64,000 nt of DNA from Syntrophobacter fumaroxidans MPOB (GTDB taxonomy: Bacteria > Desulfobacterota > Syntrophobacteria > Syntrophobacterales > Syntrophobacteraceae): NCBI RefSeq assembly GCF_000014965.1, contig NC_008554.1, positions 4,204,001-4,268,000 of the forward strand. Direction: 5' to 3'. A program made the position numbers and the translations under genes. Below the pieces are notes generated by a model, which did not search any database, was not told the DNA's origin, and saw only the letters and a list, made by a program, of their open reading frames with translations. Below are positions 62,141 through 64,000 of this stretch, piece after piece. Each line of letters opens with the position of its first letter. The stretch's first letter is position 1.

Positions 62141-63358
62141 TCAGGTTCGAGGTGCGTCAATGTCGATCAGAAGGGCCGCGGCAGTTGCCCGGTTGCCCGC
62201 TTCCATCCGGCGGATCTTGTCTTCCGCCTCGGTCGTCATTTGGTCCATATCGAGGATGACTCCGGCCATTTGGGGCAGCGCCTCGCTTCGAAACCGCGCA
62301 ATGTCGTCCATGGCGGCATGAATGTCGGCAAACGCACTCTTGAGCGCTTCGACGTCGAGCTGCGCCGTGGACGCCTGCTTGTGTATTTCGGCTCCCTGGG
62401 TGCGCAGTTGCTCCGCGGTGTGGGATATCAGTTCGGAAGTCGTCTCGTTGATGGCTTCTATCTTGTCGATGGCGTTCTTTTGATGCGCAAGCGCCATCGC
62501 CACCGTCGCCGCCACCTGCAGAGCGTAAACCGTGACGTTCTGCGCCCGGTCGACCCCACGCACCAACTCCCGGTTGTTGCGAATGATGAGCTCCGTTGCC
62601 AGCACGCCTTGCTGAGTGACGGCGAGCTGCTGCTGCAGATCCACGATCCGCTGGCGCAGCGGGAAAAGAAGCTCGGATTTGACGAATTCCTTGCGGAACT
62701 CGTCCTGGGCAAGCTCGGTGGAAAGCATCCGTTCCAGTTTCTGATCGATGAGCTGTCCCAGCTTGATGACCTGTTCCAGTTGCAGCGTCACCTGGCGCAT
62801 CCCCTTCTGATCTTCGAGCAGGACGCCGTTGTCCCTCAGGAGCTGTTTTTTCCCTTCGCCGAGGGAATTCAGAATGGCGTCGATTACAGTTTTGGTGCTT
62901 TCGTATTTCGTGAAATACCGCTTCAGAGGCTGCCCGACTCCGGGGACCCACCCGACCATGCGGGAAAACCAGCCCGCCTCGAAATCAAACCGTGCCGGGT
63001 CCAGTTCCTCGACGTTCATCTTCAGGTCGACCAGTGCATTGGCCACCGGGCCTCCGTCTTCACCCCGTTTTGCGAGGGTGTGGATGGGTTCATCGAGCAT
63101 CCGGCTGAACTGTCCCGCCCGATGCTGAGAGGCGGCGCCCATGCTCAGGACGGCCTGCTTGGTTCGCTCCTGGGCTTCGACGTCATCCCTGCCGAATGCG
63201 ATCAGCTTTCGGGCATAGTCCTCGGCGACCGCATCCAGGGCCGAATCTTGAGCCGGCACCACCTGGATGGCCTTGGGTTCGATCAGCGCCAATTCCTGGC
63301 GTATTCCTTCGGGAGTGGTAATGGTCAACGGGACTGCGCTCTGGGGCTGCTCCGCCAT
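62141..63358 (-). CDS. telA: TelA-family toxic-anion resistance protein
   Basis: A 405-residue soluble, helical protein of the TelA family (tellurite resistance, PF05816). Typical stretches are the central WFSRMVGWVPGVGQPLKRYF, TLQLEQVIKLGQLIDQKLER, the NVTVYALQVAATVAMALAHQ helix and QKNAIDKIEAINETTSELIS. An AAGGAGAAAACAG site precedes the ATG. It is the first gene of the eight-gene set. TelA proteins are associated with tellurite and envelope-stress phenotypes without a clear biochemical role; here it is tied to an ABC transporter. Confidence 0.92.
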   Translation of the reverse strand: MAEQPQSAVPLTITTPEGIRQELALIEPKAIQVVPAQDSALDAVAEDYARKLIAFGRDDVEAQERTKQAVLSMGAASQHRAGQFSRMLDEPIHTLAKRGEDGGPVANALVDLKMNVEELDPARFDFEAGWFSRMVGWVPGVGQPLKRYFTKYESTKTVIDAILNSLGEGKKQLLRDNGVLLEDQKGMRQVTLQLEQVIKLGQLIDQKLERMLSTELAQDEFRKEFVKSELLFPLRQRIVDLQQQLAVTQQGVLATELIIRNNRELVRGVDRAQNVTVYALQVAATVAMALAHQKNAIDKIEAINETTSELISHTAEQLRTQGAEIHKQASTAQLDVEALKSAFADIHAAMDDIARFRSEALPQMAGVILDMDQMTTEAEDKIRRMEAGNRATAAALLIDIDAPRT

Positions 63359-64000
63359 CTGTTTTCTCCTTTCTGCTAATGGGGTCAGGTCTGCAACGGC
63401 GCAACGCTCACGATAGAAGGCCGCAATACCGCGATGTTGCAGGCCCGACTACAAATTACATCACATGCTCACAGATTTTGAAAGGAAAAGGTGATCGAAA
63501 GAAATATCATCCCCTGTATATTCGGCAGGTTTTGTTCGGGAGTGAAGGAAGCAAGTCGGCCATGTCGGAGCCGAACTCATCCGGGACGCATGCCGAGCTC
63601 GGAAATCCGCGCAAAGGCGCAGCGGCATCCCCGGCACGCAAGGACTGAGAATGCGCGGGTTCGCGCGTCCTTGAGAACAGGTTCCGCAGAGGCGGCACAA
63701 AGCTCCACGAGCCGGAGGCTCACCGCAAACCGTGAAACTGTGCCGAACCCGCGCATGTTTCAGAATAAACATTGCGGGCGGTCCTTGCCCGGTTGCCGCG
63801 CCGTCTCTACCGATGTGTCGCGTGGTGTCGGCCCGGGCCGTCGATGGATTCGACGCGGAATCCTCGCGGCAACTTTTAAACGCACGAGGAAGCACGGATA
63901 TATTTTGTTCTATTGATAATCTCGATGAAAGGCTGCAACTTGCAGCTTCCATTGCACTGTGCAAACCCTTTCGCTCATGTTCGGTTTCAGAGCTCCGACT
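63359..64000. other. Non-coding right edge, telA operon leader side
   Basis: No gene I can support. It should contain the telA operon promoter (minus), but no strong hexamers are visible in the first 120 bases. A folded inverted-repeat element occurs at 63651-63756, and a perfect palindrome GCTGCAACTTGCAGC lies near 63932. Open frames across the region have no family features. Confidence 0.45.
63651..63756. repeat. Nested inverted repeat, possible structured RNA
   Basis: ATGCGCGGGTTC (63651-63662) pairs perfectly with GAACCCGCGCAT (63745-63756). Directly inside the right arm, TGTGCC (63739-63744) pairs with GGCACA (63694-63699), and GAGCC-GGA-GGCTC (63709-63721) forms the inner hairpin. The left side has a 31-nt bulge or side domain. 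The co-axial arrangement suggests a folded RNA or a DNA cruciform. Confidence 0.5.

Noticed and set aside
63500-63770. Cyclic di-GMP or cobalamin riboswitch before the right edge
   Set aside because: CACGCAA and CGCAAACC elements looked suggestive, but the conserved cores and their order do not match either class. Only the nested inverted repeat is reported.
63461-63964. Minus-strand open frame of 167 codons at the right edge
   Set aside because: Cys/Arg/Pro-rich with no motif, and it runs through the nested inverted repeat, which better explains the sequence.

Overview
The window is GC-rich chromosomal DNA from an anaerobic Gram-negative bacterium. It most resembles a sulfate-reducing or syntrophic deltaproteobacterium (Desulfobacterota), and a Syntrophobacter-like genome is my best guess from overall gene style; no 16S gene is present to prove it. 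Pointers are a class 1 hybrid-cluster protein with a divergent HcpR-like regulator, a flavoredoxin-type flavin reductase, selA, a meso-diaminopimelate type MurE (DNPR motif), periplasmic/outer-membrane proteins, and ATGA-coupled operons.

Layout. 1-3.6 kb: a secreted SASA-type esterase behind an AT-rich promoter, a tRNA-Lys/tRNA-Glu operon on the minus strand, a cluster of degenerate GGATGC repeats and a flavoredoxin. 3.8-8.6 kb: a nitrosative/oxidative stress block (Crp/Fnr regulator, hcp, a small Cys-rich protein, a ferredoxin-like protein, then sodC). 8.7-17.6 kb: an MFS exporter, glycogen genes glgB and malQ, a protein with an isolated histidine-kinase-like H-box, and acetyl-CoA synthetase. 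18-23.6 kb: a one-piece CdaA-YbbR diadenylate cyclase, a DUF2914 protein, a secreted nuclease, a Nudix hydrolase, and a TetR regulator overlapping acpP. 24-39.6 kb: the division and cell-wall cluster mraZ-rsmH-ftsL-ftsI-murE-murF-murD-ftsW-murC-murB-ftsQ-ftsA-ftsZ, from which mraY, murG and ddl are missing. 39.8-53.8 kb: a radical SAM protein, a DnaJ-like protein, selA, mfd, a SurA-like chaperone, a RodZ-like protein, recO, a CcdA/TlpA thiol-redox pair and glgC.

53.9-63.4 kb: eight minus-strand genes form what looks like one operon: telA, a NitT/TauT-type ABC transporter (binding protein, permease, ATPase), two chimeras that join a solute-binding domain to an OmpA peptidoglycan-binding domain, a VWA lipoprotein with an inner-membrane retention signal, and a two-TM coiled-coil protein. 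I know of no described pathway for this combination and regard it as the best candidate for a new system: an uptake or sensing transporter with binding proteins tethered to the cell wall, tied to TelA.

Readable regulatory signals include two FNR/HcpR-type palindromes, a MraZ operator of 10-bp direct repeats over the mraZ start codon, an 18-bp TetR palindrome, several sigma-70-like promoters, three solid intrinsic terminators (tRNA operon, acpP, dnaJ-like gene), an attenuator-like hairpin before a 74-residue ORF, and a small family of extragenic palindromes. All functions are read from motifs; no database search was run.
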